Origin: Lycocorax pyrrhopterus obiensis
Lineage: Eukaryota; Chordata; Aves; Passeriformes; Paradisaeidae
Assembly (NCBI GenBank): GCA_014706295.1
Contig: JACSVZ010000006.1
Location: forward strand, 31,347,629 to 31,411,628
Length of the DNA stretch: 64,000 nucleotides
Direction of reading: 5' to 3'
Shown here: positions 10,889 to 23,711 of the stretch, in pieces
How positions within the stretch are numbered: position 1 is the first letter of the stretch
Layout: each line of letters begins with the position of its first letter
Notes under the pieces: model-generated
Databases searched by the model: none
Told to the model about the DNA's origin: nothing
What the model saw: the letters and a program-made list of their open reading frames with translations, nothing else
Made by a program: the position numbers and the translations under genes

Positions 10889-13200
10889 TTGCCTAGCAAT
10901 TTTAATTATACATGAGAGTTAAAATACACTATTATAAATTACATTTTCCCTTCACTGGCAAACACCAGCAAAAGAAATACCAGAGCCCTTCTACATCTGG
11001 GTCTAACATATGCAGTATCTGCTTCATTAATATCTAGTCTCTCTCAGCTTTCATCAATAGTATTTATACTTTTTATATCTTTATGTTTCCTACTTGAACA
11101 CTTCATGACCAGTACCATGAATTATTTTGTTTCTAAATTCCTAACTCAGTCTACAATGAGAACATATTATTCACACACATTTATTATGAAATTTCAGAAA
11201 ATGTGCATACAATTTTAATGTAAGTTGAAATAAGCAAATATAAGATAAGTTCATGGAATACTTTTAGTTTTCAAACTGGCATACATATGGAACACAGACC
11301 TGAAAAGCCAACTAAAGTTAATGAGAATCCATATGTTTGACTCAAAGACCTTGGCTCAGACTGAACATGACTGAGTCTATTGCTTATTTCCAGCTGCTTG
11401 ACTATAGTGGCCAACAGCTAACTTTAGCTAGATGCTTTGAATGCATTTCTGTTATTATTTTTCCATGTAAGCAATGTTACCTTTTGCTACAGGAATACCA
11501 GGCAGTCATAAATAAGGGACAGATGATCACTACAATGAAAAAATAAAATTAATTATCTGTGCAAAGGAGGATGTGATTTGTCTTTGTGATCTGAATGAAA
11601 AAATGATGATAAAATAATTATGATAAAATCTGTTTGGTACACTGAAGTATGGCATAAAGTAAGCAAACAAGCTGTTTACAATGAAATTATACAGAATAAT
11701 TTTTGTGCTTTGTTGCTTTGAAAACTCAGACTAATTTTTCCTAATGAAACTCAATAGCCATTTTGAAGAGTGTTCATGAGGTTTCTAATTTTTGCTGGGC
11801 TCTGAAGCACAAATACGTAGTAATTCATTAGATAATCTAGTGCATCTGCCCGTGTATATACTCTCAGGCTGAGCAAAATGGACTCTAATTTTATGTTGTT
11901 AGAGTCCTTTCCATGCTGATGTTATCTCAATTTTACTGTCTGGCAATTCACTCATGCTTCCTACACAGCACATGTGTCCCTGGAGTAACTCTCCTAAGTG
12001 CATGTACCTTTGAGAACAACAGTTGCTAAACCTTTCTTATATTTGTTTTTATAAAGAGCCTTGATGAATCTGATATTTGCAGTGGCTGAGGAGTTCATCT
12101 CCATTTCAAGAAGAGCATGTGTATATGGTGAAGTCAAATAATAACTACTGCAGGATAATTAGGGTGAGGATTTTAAACCCTGAAATTTTTCTGTGTTGAA
12201 AAACAATCTTACAGTGTTACTGACGCTGTCATCACTGAAGAAGTCAGGAGAGGTCAAATGGCCAAGAGAGGACCAGTTTTTGTTAAAAAAATAGATACTT
12301 TTAGCACACCCTAAAAGGGACTTTTGTGAGGGGAGGAGGACCACTGGTGGTTTTTCCTGTTTGTTTTTGTGTTGGTTTTTTTTAATTTTTTTCTGAATTG
12401 TGTCATTTATTCCAATCAATTATTACCACTCTCTCCAATCTTGCACTTATGAATTTATGTTGACCACACACATGGGCATGCTTACCTCCAACTGGCAATG
12501 CCTTTGTGGATGTCAGATGAATCAAAGCGGATGAAAGCAACTGTACAAAAGCACTGGATAAAAGTGACATTGGAAATTGAATGGGAGCAGTCGTAAAAAA
12601 GAAACAAGGTCTCCACCAGTATCTATGCTGTTTGGTTTTTTTTAAGTAAGCAAGTCATAACATCTACCTGTTCTAGTCACAGGGAATGACTGCAAGCATA
12701 GACTCAGCCAAGGGATTCAAAATTCAAAAGGACTCGCTTATCTTCTTGTTTTGTAAGCCACCTGGCTATTTTGCTATGTTACACTACTGGCCACAAACAC
12801 AGTTGTAATTTCAACAGAGAAGGCTGGAATAAGGAGTTTTAAGGTAGAAATTTATAAACTGGTGTTAATAAATAGAGATTCTACTCTACATAATGTTGTG
12901 ATTTTCATGTTACAAACAGAAATGCTTGCATTTAAATACTGAACCAGGAAAAACTTGTTGTCTTAAATACCAAAGTACACCTTTTTTCTCATACTGCTCA
13001 CTTAAAGTTTCTTCAAAACTTTCTGTTCTGTTTAGCTTTCTACTACAAAATTAAGGAAATTAAAACCTGCTCATCTTTATAGTTAGGGAAAATTACTTTG
13101 CTGTTCTCTGCCAAGAGACACAAGTGTGATTGAAAAGTCTTTGCCTCCCAAACAGAAAAACTGCAGTAAAATTATTTTAAAAATGCAATAGCTGGAATGC
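10889..13200. other. AT-rich unique sequence
   Basis: The longest open frames are 69 and 86 codons and show no domain. An A+T-rich run near 12370-12395 codes for a Lys-rich frame on the minus strand that is only composition. No repeat termini recognised. Confidence 0.6.
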
Positions 13201-13203
13201 TGA

Positions 13204-13279
13204 ACAAAAACAAAAACAAAGCAAAAGAACAAACCAACCAACCGACCAAACAAAAAATCCACCCCAAAACCAACCAAAT
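13204..13279. repeat. A/C-rich low-complexity tract (AAAC, AACC units)
   Basis: Runs of caaaaa and ccaaccaaccgacc form a strand-asymmetric A/C tract. Its reverse complement (GGTT/GTTT-rich) resembles the tract near 15.06-15.2 kb. Confidence 0.9.
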
Positions 13280-13459
13280 GAAAAATATCGCCAACTCATT
13301 TGCTTGCTATTCAATCATCACAAGTCTCTAAGCATGGTCTCAAGATGGTGGAGCTTCTATCTGAGCTTTCTTCTTAAATAAAATAGCTTTATTTTTTAGG
13401 GCAAACTGAACTCTATCACTTCTGGAGCTCTATTATAGACAGGAAACGTAGGGATTTTT

Positions 13460-13690
13460 CTTTAAAATTTCGGTTAGACATTAGAAAAAAATTCTTCATT
13501 GAAAGAGTGATTGCACACTGGAATAGTCTGCCCAGGGAGGTGGTGGGGTCACTGTCCCTGGACGTGTTTAAAAAAAGACTGGACGTGGCACTCAGTGCCA
13601 TGGTTTAGTTGATGAGGAGATGTTAGGTCATAGGTTGGAAATGATGATCTCAAAGGTCTTTTCCAACCTAGCTCATCCTGCGATTCTGTA
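13460..13690 (+). mobile_element. CR1 LINE 3' end fragment
   Basis: The sequence follows the end of CR1 ORF2 and its 3' UTR: ggttagacattagaaaaaaa, then cactggaatagtctgcccag, then ggaggtggtggggtcactg. It continues through a ggttggaaatgatgatctca block to ttttccaacctagctcatcc and the terminal gattctgta. The 5' truncation lies near 13460; the frame is broken. Confidence 0.93.
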
Positions 13691-15054
13691 TTCAATGTGA
13701 TCTGGAGCACAGGCAATTACTTGCTTTTCTTCTAACTAAAAGATATTGTTATTGCATGTCACTGAAGTGTAATGATGCAATTCTTTGGGTACTTCATTTC
13801 TTAGTTTCCACAGCTTCATATTAGGTATATTAGATCATTATAAGTGTAATACCAGCTCCAGGTGTCACCAGATTGTACATAAATGGATATATTAACTGCC
13901 ACTACCGGAATTCCTACCTTAAAACTCTGCAATTCTTTGTTGCAGATTTTTGTCTGAAAAATGTACTCCTTATTGCTTAAAATGACAGTGAATTGTTAAC
14001 TTTTGTTATTCAGAGGTAAATCAGAATAACTTTGCTGCATAGAAATTTTATATCAGACCAGATTCAATAGATGGTCTATTCAGTAGGGCTGTTTCATTAG
14101 TTCCACTATATAAATAAAGTCAAACACATGCACAAATATCCTTTATCAAAGCACTTTCGTGCTATATTTATTCCTTGACACTTAGGTCACTTGATACAAG
14201 TGCAGATGAGGAAAATTAACCGAGGAAAATAAACTGGTTGGTTTAGGGTGTCTTCCCCCCTTCCAAAGAATGGAATAACTATTAATATTATTTGGTAAAG
14301 AATCACCATTAAAAGAAAATATCTTCTCTTCCAAAGGAGACATATGAATATATGGTAATTTTACATCCATATGGAGTTTGAACTTCGTATCTTGGCAGTT
14401 GCCTGCATGGAATTTCTACTGATGATTTTCTTCTGCTGGAAATTGTTCTTTCTCTAAAAATTTCTTTTACTTCTTTTAGAAAAAATTAAATTACTGAAAA
14501 AAATAAATAATTTGGAAACAACAAAACCATATAAAAAAACCCAAAAGAGAAATATAAAAATGATACAAACAGTGAAAATAAGAAAAATTTTAAAGGAAAA
14601 TTAAAAGTAACTTTTAATAGTACAGTTCAAACCAGTGAAGAATTTATTTTGATTACAAATTTCGAATAAAAAGAATATTTCCTCAGTTCAGCTTTGTTGG
14701 TATTGATGCTCTGAAAAGCCTCTTGGAAAAAACAAAAACTCTTGCTAACTTTTCCGACTATATACTTGCAAAGGGCTAAATACAAATTTCTTTTTCATGT
14801 GTCTATTTTAAATATTTGAATCAATACTGAAACACAACTGTAATTTATTTATTAGTATTCAATTAATCTACTATTTTGCATTGAAAAGGATTGGCAAATG
14901 CTTATTTTTGTCAACTGACTTAAAGAGAAACCTCAAACTTTAAGACATTTAGTCCTATGTTTAGTTTTTGCCTCTGAAACAGACAGTGCAGTACTGAATG
15001 AGTTGTTTTTCTGTATTCCATCTATCCAAAGTGGGAAATCAGGCTATTTTCTGC
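13691..15054. other. AT-rich unique sequence
   Basis: No gene-like frame (maximum 62 codons). A-rich stretches lie near 14490-14600. No repeat ends recognised. Confidence 0.6.
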
Positions 15055-15200
15055 TTTGTTGGGTTTTTTTGGTTGGTTGGTTTTTTTTGGTTAGTAGTGG
15101 TTTTTTTGTTGGTGATGGGTTTTTTGGTGATTGTTTTGTTGTGGTTTTTTTTTTTACCTCTTTAAGGGGTTTTTGTGTGTCAGTTGTCTGTGTTTGTTTT
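15055..15200. repeat. G/T-rich low-complexity tract
   Basis: T runs are separated by GG, GGTTGGTTGG and GTGG steps with almost no A or C on the plus strand. Both strands appear open only because the composition contains few stop codons: one strand gives Phe/Gly/Val, the other Lys/Thr/Pro. Confidence 0.9.
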
Positions 15201-15744
15201 CCCCTGTAATTTACACTGCTTTTCAAGGATGGCCACTTCTTTCATACATTTGTAATACACTGTGAAGAATGCTAAAGCTGTACTGTAAAAAGCTGGCAGA
15301 TCCCTTTTCTTTGTATCTGCCCAAATCATGGCTTAGTTGCAGTAATGTGAGGAAGATCAGGCTGCTGTCCCTTCTAGAGAGTATTTCCAATGAAAAATGG
15401 AAAGCAGGGAAAAAAACAGACACTGCCTGCTTTAAAAGTTTCCCTTTTATAGCCTTTGAGAACCGAGACCTCAGAGTACTCTGCATGGTACTCTCACACA
15501 AAATTTTAAACACAGCTGTCTGAGTTTCTCTTGCTGCTGCAGCTGCTAACAGTTACATTAAAGGGGAGAATGTGAAGGTACGTAGAGAACATTTCAGCTG
15601 TTATGTTTTGAACGCACTGGGCTTTTCACTGATAAGAATATTCGAAGTGTGCATTGGACATCATCAAATTTGCTTGGCCTTTTGTTTGAATGGTATGCTA
15701 ATGTTAAGATGAACATTGGTGACTTACATTTCTTTTTTCTCTTC
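15201..15744. other. Unique sequence between low-complexity tract and old CR1
   Basis: Overlapping 96- and 84-codon frames on opposite strands (15223-15513 and 15269-15523) have no recognisable motif and are judged chance. Nothing else seen. Confidence 0.55.
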
Positions 15745-16932
15745 CTTTAGCAGACTTAAGAGGTAATTTTAATACCTGCTGCTGGATGGGCAATGCAGTG
15801 GGGTACAAGCAATCCCACAGATTTCTGGAATGCATCGGGGAAATTATTTGGCACAGAGACTGGACAGAACAACAAGAAGAGAGACTGTGCTGCTACACAT
15901 AAATAGGGAAGACCTAATCAAGGATGTGGCAGTCATTGTCAACCTTAATCTGACTGACTGACATTGAAGCAGTACTGTTAAAATCCTGAGCGAAGTGAGA
16001 AAACACACGACTGCAATCAAATGCTTGAGTTCCAAAATAATGCATTCTGGCTCATTCAGGAAAATTATAGGCAATACAAAAGAAGCAAGGCAAAGACTAA
16101 GAAAATTTATGCCCCCTGGCCCTTGATCTGGCAAGGTCTGCTCTCAGGAATCCCAGCTCTCTGCACCTAGTAACAGGTTCTGGGGAAGCACTACCCATAG
16201 CAGAGGTGAGCTGAGTTAGGTGTTGCTTAAGTGAAGTTGACATAAGCAAGTGTGAGCTGTTGGAAATCCCCCGAGAATCCTGAAGGAGGTGGGTGATGTC
16301 GAGAGGCTGCTCATGAATGTCTTTAAAATGTTATGCAAAAAATGAATGAAAAAAATGAAAATATTAGCTATGCACATCTTCAAAAAAAGAAAGGAGGAGT
16401 ATTTACGTAACTACAAACTGGTAGGCCTAATGTCAGTACTCAGGAAAATTGTGAAGCAAATCCTCTTAAAATGTTTTGGAAACCAGAAGAGAAAGGTTAT
16501 TGGGAATGGTCATCTTGGCCTTACTAAAGGTAAATGGTTCTTGACCACACTCACTGCCATCTATGAAGAAATAAAAGCTCTGCAGGCAAGAGATAAGAAA
16601 TGGATGTTGTTAATATTGACCTTAGTAAGCATTTCAGAATGAATCCCTTGTCTAATGAGTAACATGGATCAGCTGAATGTTTTACTCCTCAGCATTCGAT
16701 GTTGTGGAACATCAGCAGTCTGGATGTGAGATGATCTACTCCTACCTTACCAGGGACATGTCAGAGGGACTTCCAGCTGAAGCAATTGGCTGTAAGGAAC
16801 TTCAGACATTTCAAAAAAGTAAAATGCAAAACCTTGCATGTGGGATCAAACAACCCAATGCAATGGTGCAAGGTGCAGACTGACTCAAGTGGGGAAGCAA
16901 CTCTGCTGAAAACAGTAAGAGGCTGCTTAGGT
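15745..16932 (+). mobile_element. Ancient, heavily mutated CR1 LINE (endonuclease end plus reverse transcriptase)
   Basis: From about 15750 the sequence follows the late endonuclease region of CR1 ORF2: RGNFNTCCWMGNAVGYKQS, then FLECIGEI, matching the ICW...GHKQSRRFLE-like consensus. From about 16380 it follows the reverse-transcriptase start, KLVGLMSVLRKIVKQILL, then GNGHLGLTKGKWFLTTLTAI. This corresponds to the YRPVSLTSVxGKIxEQILL and GFTKGKSCLTNL-like blocks. From about 16800 it reaches the CLMQFN-to-LGxEW region (gggatcaaacaacccaatgc, ggggaagcaactctgctgaa). Many stops, frameshifts and internal losses make this the most decayed CR1 in the window. Confidence 0.85.
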
Positions 16933-19370
16933 GGCTTCAAGATGTCTCCTCCAGTCTAACTTATTCCATGTGTCTGTGAACATGTTAGCATGGAATGGCA
17001 GCCAATTTCATCTTGTATGACCTCAGAGAATAAGAATTTGTGGAGGGAAAAGAATGATTAAGATGCAGTGCCTTCTCTCTTTTTCTCCATTTCTTGGTAA
17101 AAGTCAGAAGGATGGTTTGCTCTCTGTACAGTTCTTTCCATTTACTCTTTTTGCCTACAGAAAGATAAAGTTAAAAGGACGATTTCAAATAGACATACTA
17201 AAAGCCAAGGCTTTCATTTCCTTTCTGTTGAAAGAAACAGATTCCTACGCAGGTTTAAGAAGTGGTTCAAATAGGAATACTTTTTTCCCTGGAAGTTGTG
17301 ATATAAACAAAATTCAAATGAGTTTTCTCCTCTACCCTCATTGAAGTTGCATTTTTCAATCAGCTTCAATTATAATTAAATATTAAAATGTGGGATCGAA
17401 GCCTAAAAATAGTAAAAAACCCCACCAAAACCAAGGAAGTAACAAAAGAAAGAACTGGGCAAAAGACTTGGGTGAAATGTCAGTAGTTTAACCAACAGAG
17501 AAGTTTTACATTAGTAATTGCTTTTTTAGCATAACACAGCTGAACATATAAGGTTTAGCTTAGTTTAAAGGACAAAGCTCTGTGATATAGGTAGTATCAC
17601 TACAAGACAGCTCAAATTCTTAGAGGGAAGAATGATGATAATTTACTGCTGTTTCTGAGTATTTGTATTGCATGAGTATAAGCTGACAGGAAGTCATCCA
17701 TTTGGGGGATATTCAGAAACTGGAAAAAAACTAGGGATGGTTTTATTGATAAGTATCTACTGATTAAAAAAATTACACTGAAAATTACTTCTAAAAAATC
17801 CCAAATTGAATTTTGAAGAGGTTCATAACATAAGATATTGAAGTGCTGAGAGAATTTCTCCCGTATTTTGCATTATCTCATACAAGACAGGCTTATTAAC
17901 TGCTTTGTCTTTAAAAGAGAAAATCATTTTAAAAAGGTAAATAGATAGTCTATTAGTTAAACACAGTCTTATCAGAACAAAAGGAACAAAAGGCATTATT
18001 TTTTATGCATACATAATAGTTAACAATCTTTGATTGATAAAATAGTATCCAATCAAATAGTAAATGTAAAAATGTTGTTTTGCAATGAGCTGTTACATAT
18101 TTTCACAAGACAAGGTCTGAAAGCCTCTTAGCTCTGCCTTTGTAAACTGGACTGTATGAAGGAGTGGAAAACAGATTCTAAAGAAAAGATATGCACTGAA
18201 AAAAATAGATGTGCACTGAGTATTAGCTGGATTGAGCTCAGAGGTTTTACATACTGCAACTTTGGGAATGTGCTGGCATAGTGCCCCCACTACCAAACAC
18301 CTTAACATGCAGAGACCATATGGGATTTTGACAGAAGCAGCATGACATCAGTTCAATTTCCTTTTTCTTCTAAACCTCAAAGTATTCATACACACAGAAT
18401 AGTGTTTACCTATCCAACTGAAAGTTAATTCTTTTAATACATGGAAAAAGGTAAAATGATTAGTGGTGCATGAGTCTGTACAAAATATGGCTCGATGTGA
18501 ATTTTGTACATTGCAGAAATTATAAAGAATTAGGATGTTACAGGGTCACAGGTAACTGTCTGCAATTACTTAGGATAACTTTATAGTTACAAATTAGGAA
18601 ACAAGGAAATATTTTCCACAAGAGTGGGAGAATTTGCATTCTATTGTACATTTTGGAAACAAACATCTTAGTTTTAAAACAAGCCTAATAGTGTATAATT
18701 TTTGTTTTGTATTTTTAGAATGCTTTGAAGGTTTGACACACCTTATGAATTATCATGTGGGCCTGTAACAGCTGTAATTTTGACAGTTATCCTCTTCATC
18801 AAAAGGCTTTTCTCTTAAAAAATGCTCCTACAATGAAGGTAGAAATAGACTGTGATGTACGAAGTAAACATCTATATATCGCTCCTTGATAGCTTTTTAA
18901 AACAAATTTTGACTGTCCTTCTGTCAAAATATGGCCGTCTTTTTGATACAATTGATTTTGTCTGTCTTCTCACAATGTGGTCTTTTAACTATTTTTTTAT
19001 ACCTCTAACTTAAAAACATAAAATAAAAAAAAAGGGAAACTTAGCCCTTATCATACACAGTGTTGATCATAATTTCTTTCATTCACTCTCAGTGACTGCC
19101 CTAACATAAAACAATTTAAAGTTCAGAACAGCGAGAACATCATCGTTTATAACCACACTGTAATTCCTTATGATAGAAGCAATTTCCCAGTGATCAACAT
19201 AAGAAAGCACAGTGAATTCCCATGGGAAGTAAGGATCATCAGAGATATCTGGCTCCAAGGGCAATGTACAACCTAATTTTCTCTAACGTAAAAATTTACC
19301 AGATTGCTACAAAAGAGAAGCAATAAAACATTGGGGAGAAAAAAACCCAAACCAAAACCCAAAAATTACT
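16933..19370. other. AT-rich unique sequence
   Basis: Open frames up to 96 codons lack domains. Short A/C runs occur near 17410-17440 and 19338-19365, the latter directly before the next CR1. A 61-codon minus frame at 19079-19264 has protein-like composition but no recognised family. Confidence 0.55.
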
Positions 19371-20432
19371 GATCTCCTATGACAGTGACTTGCTTAGTGG
19401 ATGTGGAAAAGGCAGTGGATATCATCTACCTAGACTTTAGTAAAGGCATTGACACAGTTTTCTACAACATTCTCCTAGAGAAACTGACTTCCCATGATGT
19501 GGAATAGTGTAACATCACTGGGTAAAAAACTGCATGGATGGCCAGCCCCTGAGTGTGGGTGAATGGAGGTACATCCAGCTGTCAGCTGGTCACAAGTGGG
19601 GCTCCCAAGGGCTCAGTGTTGGGGCCAGTCCTGTTCAACATCTTTATCAATGATCAGGGGTGAATGTACCCTCAGTAATTTCACAGATGACACTGTGTTA
19701 GGTAGGAGTGTTGATTTGCAGGAGAGCAGGAAGGCTCTGTGCAGGGATCTGGACAGGCTGGATCCATGGGCCAAGGCCAACTGTATGAGGTTCAACAAGG
19801 CAAAGTGCTGGGTCCAGCGCTTCAATCACAATAACCCCCTGCCGTGCTACAGGCTGGGGGATGAGTGACTGGAAAGCAGCTTAGAGGAAAAGGACCTGGG
19901 AGTGCTGGCCAACACAGCTGAACATAAGCCAGAAGTGTGCCCAGGTGGCCAAGAAGGCCAATGGCATCCTGGCCTGTATCAGCAATAGTGCGGCCAGCAG
20001 GACCAGGGCAGTGATCATCACAGATGAGGCTGCACCTCGAGTACTCTGTTCAGCCTTGGGTCCTACAAGAAAGATATTGAGGCACTGGAGTCCAGAGAGG
20101 GGCAACAGGGCTGGTAAAGGGTCTGGAGCACAAGTCTTATGAGGAGAGGCTGAGGGAGCTGGGGTTGTTTAACCTGGAGAAGGGGAGGGTCAGAGGGAAG
20201 CTTACTGCTCTCTACAGAGCCTGAAAAGAGGTTGTAGCCAGATGGGGTGCAGCCTCTTCCCTCAATCAACCAGTGACAGGACAAGAGGAAATGGCCCCAA
20301 GTTGCACCAAGGGAGGTTTAGATTAGATATTATGAAAAATTACTTCACAAAAAGCATGGTCAAACATTAAAACAGAGTTCCCGGGGAAGCAGTGGAGTCA
20401 CCCTCCCTGGAACCATTCAGAAAATGTGTGAG
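19371..20432 (+). mobile_element. CR1 LINE, 5'-truncated reverse-transcriptase region, 3' end missing
   Basis: It starts at gatctcctatgacagtgac, inside ORF2 just before motif A. YLDFSKGIDTVF is motif A with its Asp. The [12 protein letters not shown] block follows, then [12 protein letters not shown], the FADD-like box with both Asp residues kept. [19 protein letters not shown] and the C-terminal [15 protein letters not shown] stretch come next. The copy stops near 20432, in the last codons of ORF2, without the 3' UTR or terminal ATTCTATG repeats. Frameshifts show it is dead. A missing 3' end is not expected from target-primed reverse transcription and implies a later deletion. Confidence 0.93.
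19563..19868 (+). pseudogene. CR1 reverse-transcriptase fragment with Asp-Asp box
   Basis: A 101-codon open stretch covers the CR1 palm: [19 protein letters not shown] holds the paired catalytic aspartates, followed by [20 protein letters not shown] and [19 protein letters not shown]. The normal alanine before the Asp pair is Thr here. It ends at a TGA where the family continues LGxEWLESS. The start Met is incidental. Listed because it is the best-preserved catalytic remnant in the window. Confidence 0.9.
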
Positions 20433-21190
20433 CATTGTTCTTCAAATAATTTAAAGTGGGCTTTGTGTTTTCAAATTTACAAATTCAACAAGCTCCTAAA
20501 TTTTATATTTTAGGACTGTAAACTGGTATATAGTATTATAAAAGTAAAAGCATAGAAAGATGGAAAAATGGATTTAATAAATCTTATTTTACTGATCCCA
20601 TTCACTTATGTACAACCACAAAACTCATCAGGATATTTATTTATAAAATTTCCATTTCTCTTGATAAGTTTTTAGTGAAAAATATTGGGGTTTTTTGTTT
20701 TCTTAGAAGCTTAAATCAATTCATTTTCACAAGGCATAATTCTAGACAGTTTTCCTATATTATATTAAAATATTCTGAGGTTTCTTAGAAGTGCGTAAAT
20801 GGTGACAAAAAGCCGCAGAAAACAAGGTGAAATTTTCATGTACACATACATTTTAAAGCATGCATCTGCCAGTTAATTCAGTGGTAGTCATCAGCATGAG
20901 ACAGGGACAGAAAAAAATGAGAAATTTTGGTGAACTGGATAAAATAATCAATTGTTACCTCTTAAAGGACAAAAAAAATAGTGGTCTATTTAAAATTCTC
21001 TATGCGTTTGATAATAAGTATTTTTTTCCATTAAAAGACATTAGCATTAATATTTCTATCCATAGACAATGTAAATAAAAGCATTTGGGTGTGTGACAGC
21101 TGTGCCTGCTAGATAAGGGAAGCATTGTGAAACAGGGGAGAAGTAATTTTGCTGTGACTTATTTATATTCATCATTGCTATAAAAATGAA

Positions 21191-21200
21191 GGGGGGGGGG
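21191..21200 (+). repeat. G10 homopolymer
   Basis: Ten consecutive G residues in otherwise AT-rich sequence. Confidence 0.95.
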
Positions 21201-23674
21201 TGAAATCAATCCCAGCATTTGGATGGAAAAGCTAAATAATTATTTTGTGAACATTGTGAATTGGTGTGGTGACACCTTTATTCTGGTTCATTTCCCACAT
21301 TTTTAAGATACTAATCAACACAGTGAAGAACTTTCAAGTGGTTCTGAAATGTATTTCTCTCTTGGATTTCAAGTGTTGTGGGACAGCTGAGCAGATGCTA
21401 AAAGCTGTTCTGTGTCTGCTATGTCTGATGACACACAGAGGACAAATAGTTTTTATGACACGTAGCTTGATTGAATTTCACAAACATCTAATAATCTCCT
21501 GCCTATCAAAGAAAGGGTCATTAGCTGCCTTCAAGAAATGAAAAAGTCTTATAGCTATGGATATAGCATGATGCACTGCCTCACACTTCTGAAACCTCCT
21601 CTAGGTTGTAAGTAGCTCTGCTAAACAATACTGCATATTTCACAGATCAAAATATCAAATTGTGAATTCACTGGAAGTTATTTCACCAAATCTCTTCCAT
21701 TTACCAAATCCTAGAGAGACCTGTTATAAAAGAGAAAGGTCTTCATTTCAACAGCGAAGCAGTGATGAAATATAAAATAACATGATCTTCTGAAAGAGCA
21801 CAGGCTTGATTTCTTAGGAATACCTTGTGCTCGATTCCTTGCCTGAGAAACTAATACACAATTTGTTTTTAATGGTACAAAATCATTACTCTCAAAATTT
21901 TGCAAATAAGTTGGCTATAAGTTATCATTATCTCCATGGTACCATTCAGTGATCTTTACAAGAGTGTTTTAGACCCTCATAAATCCATGTACACATTTTG
22001 GGTTAGAAAAAAATAACACTGTAGGGAAGACACTACTCAAATATATTATCCTCTGCATTCCCAAATAGAGCTGATAATTTTAGAATAATTTTCTTGAGGA
22101 CAAAAGCTCTCTTTAAATCACTATATGAACAGACAATTATTTGCAAAGGTTTATATATAATATAATTAGCAACTATGGATAACCACATATTTTAAATCAC
22201 ATGCCAAGTGCACATTTTATGATTACCACATGGTCTATACCATAATCCAAATATTCCTTCCCAGCTCTCTGTTCTTGCTTTTTAAATGCTCTTTCCCACT
22301 GGCTGGTGTTCAGTAGACCTTCTTGTTGCCTGGTCTTAGCAGGTCACTCAGTCATGCAGTCACTGTGCTCGTCTTTCATCCGTAATCCTATGCCTGGCAC
22401 TCTTTAATTAACAATGCCGAAATAAACCCCTATCAGACTAGTGCTCTCAGAGTGACTGTCCAGTCTCACACTTGTGGTCTCTTACCTATGGTGCAGCAAG
22501 TCCAATGGCTCATCTAATCTACAGTCTTCATGGTAGCCTTTAGCAGGCTCTGAAGAGCTCTTCTCCCACTCTTTCAAATGCACACATATGTGTGCTTGCA
22601 CACACACAAAGAAGAAACAGAAGTTCTGTATTAGGACTGTATTTCAACAAGCAATTCCCCTAAACAACAAATACTGAATTCTTTCCACCCCCACAAGCTT
22701 CCACTATCGGTAAGTCTAAGAGTGGCATTAAACAAATAAGTAAGGAGTATGCACATAGTTTCCTGTCATTGATGGCAGACTTTGAATGTGGCATAAGCTG
22801 ACAGATACACGCACAGAGCAAAACAAGATGTACCACATAGTTTTGGTTCACCAAAGTTCAGTGTTTTTTCTTTTTTTCCTGTGTTGCTGAGAAAAGCTAT
22901 TTTGAGAAGCCAAATAAAAGGCATATGTTTATGGGTGTTTTGTTTCGAAAATGTGACATGTCCTAAGAATGTTTGTCAATTCTATCATGGTTTTATCCCA
23001 CATGCTGGTGATTGGTGGCTGTAGCTAAAGCAAATTGCCAGTCATGGTTACTAAAATTGATGCTCTGAGGACATACGGAGACAGTGGAAAAGTCAATGTG
23101 TACATTTTGGTGAGAATTTCTCCAACAGTAGGCTTATTAACATTTTCTCCAGTTTATTTAAAGTCTGGGTTTGGTGTTATTGTGTCATTCCCCTCCACTC
23201 CCTCCCACCTCCCTCTGCCCACCACCTCCTCCACCACCACTGAAGGTAGTTGCTCCTAAATGAGTTTATAAAGCCATCTTTTGAAAAAAAATGTATCTGC
23301 AAGCAGACAGCTGCAGCACTAGAAGTAAAGAAATGTAGTCTTAGATGTTTTCACCATTTCACTGAGGGTAGAATAATCTTAGAGAAAATTCTTAAGGTGA
23401 CAGTAGAGTCATTCCACATTTACACAAATCTGAAATAATTTTGCAGGCCAGCCCTGCATGGTGTGCCTGTGATAAGCCCGGTAAGAGCTGGGCAGCAAAC
23501 TGATGGGTCAATAGATGGATTCTGAAACTCTTTTACTGTTATATGGATGCTTCTTAGTTTCTCCAGAAGGCAGAGCGTTCAGACATGACATAACAGTACT
23601 GACTAATCAGTGTCTCCATATGGTGCAGAAATTTAAGAGAAAAAATAATGTTGATAGGAAAAGTAATTTGAAAT

Positions 23675-23711
23675 GTGTATATATATGTATAAATGAGTAT
23701 ATATAAGTACA
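23675..23711. repeat. TA/TG microsatellite-like run
   Basis: The sequence gtgtatatatatgtataaat, then gagtatatataagtacatat, is a degenerate dinucleotide run. It explains the Tyr/Ile-rich frames here. Confidence 0.8.

Noticed and set aside
15003..15226. Overlapping open frames on both strands
   Set aside because: The G/T-rich tract contains few stop codons, so the Phe/Gly/Val and Lys/Thr/Pro products are only composition.
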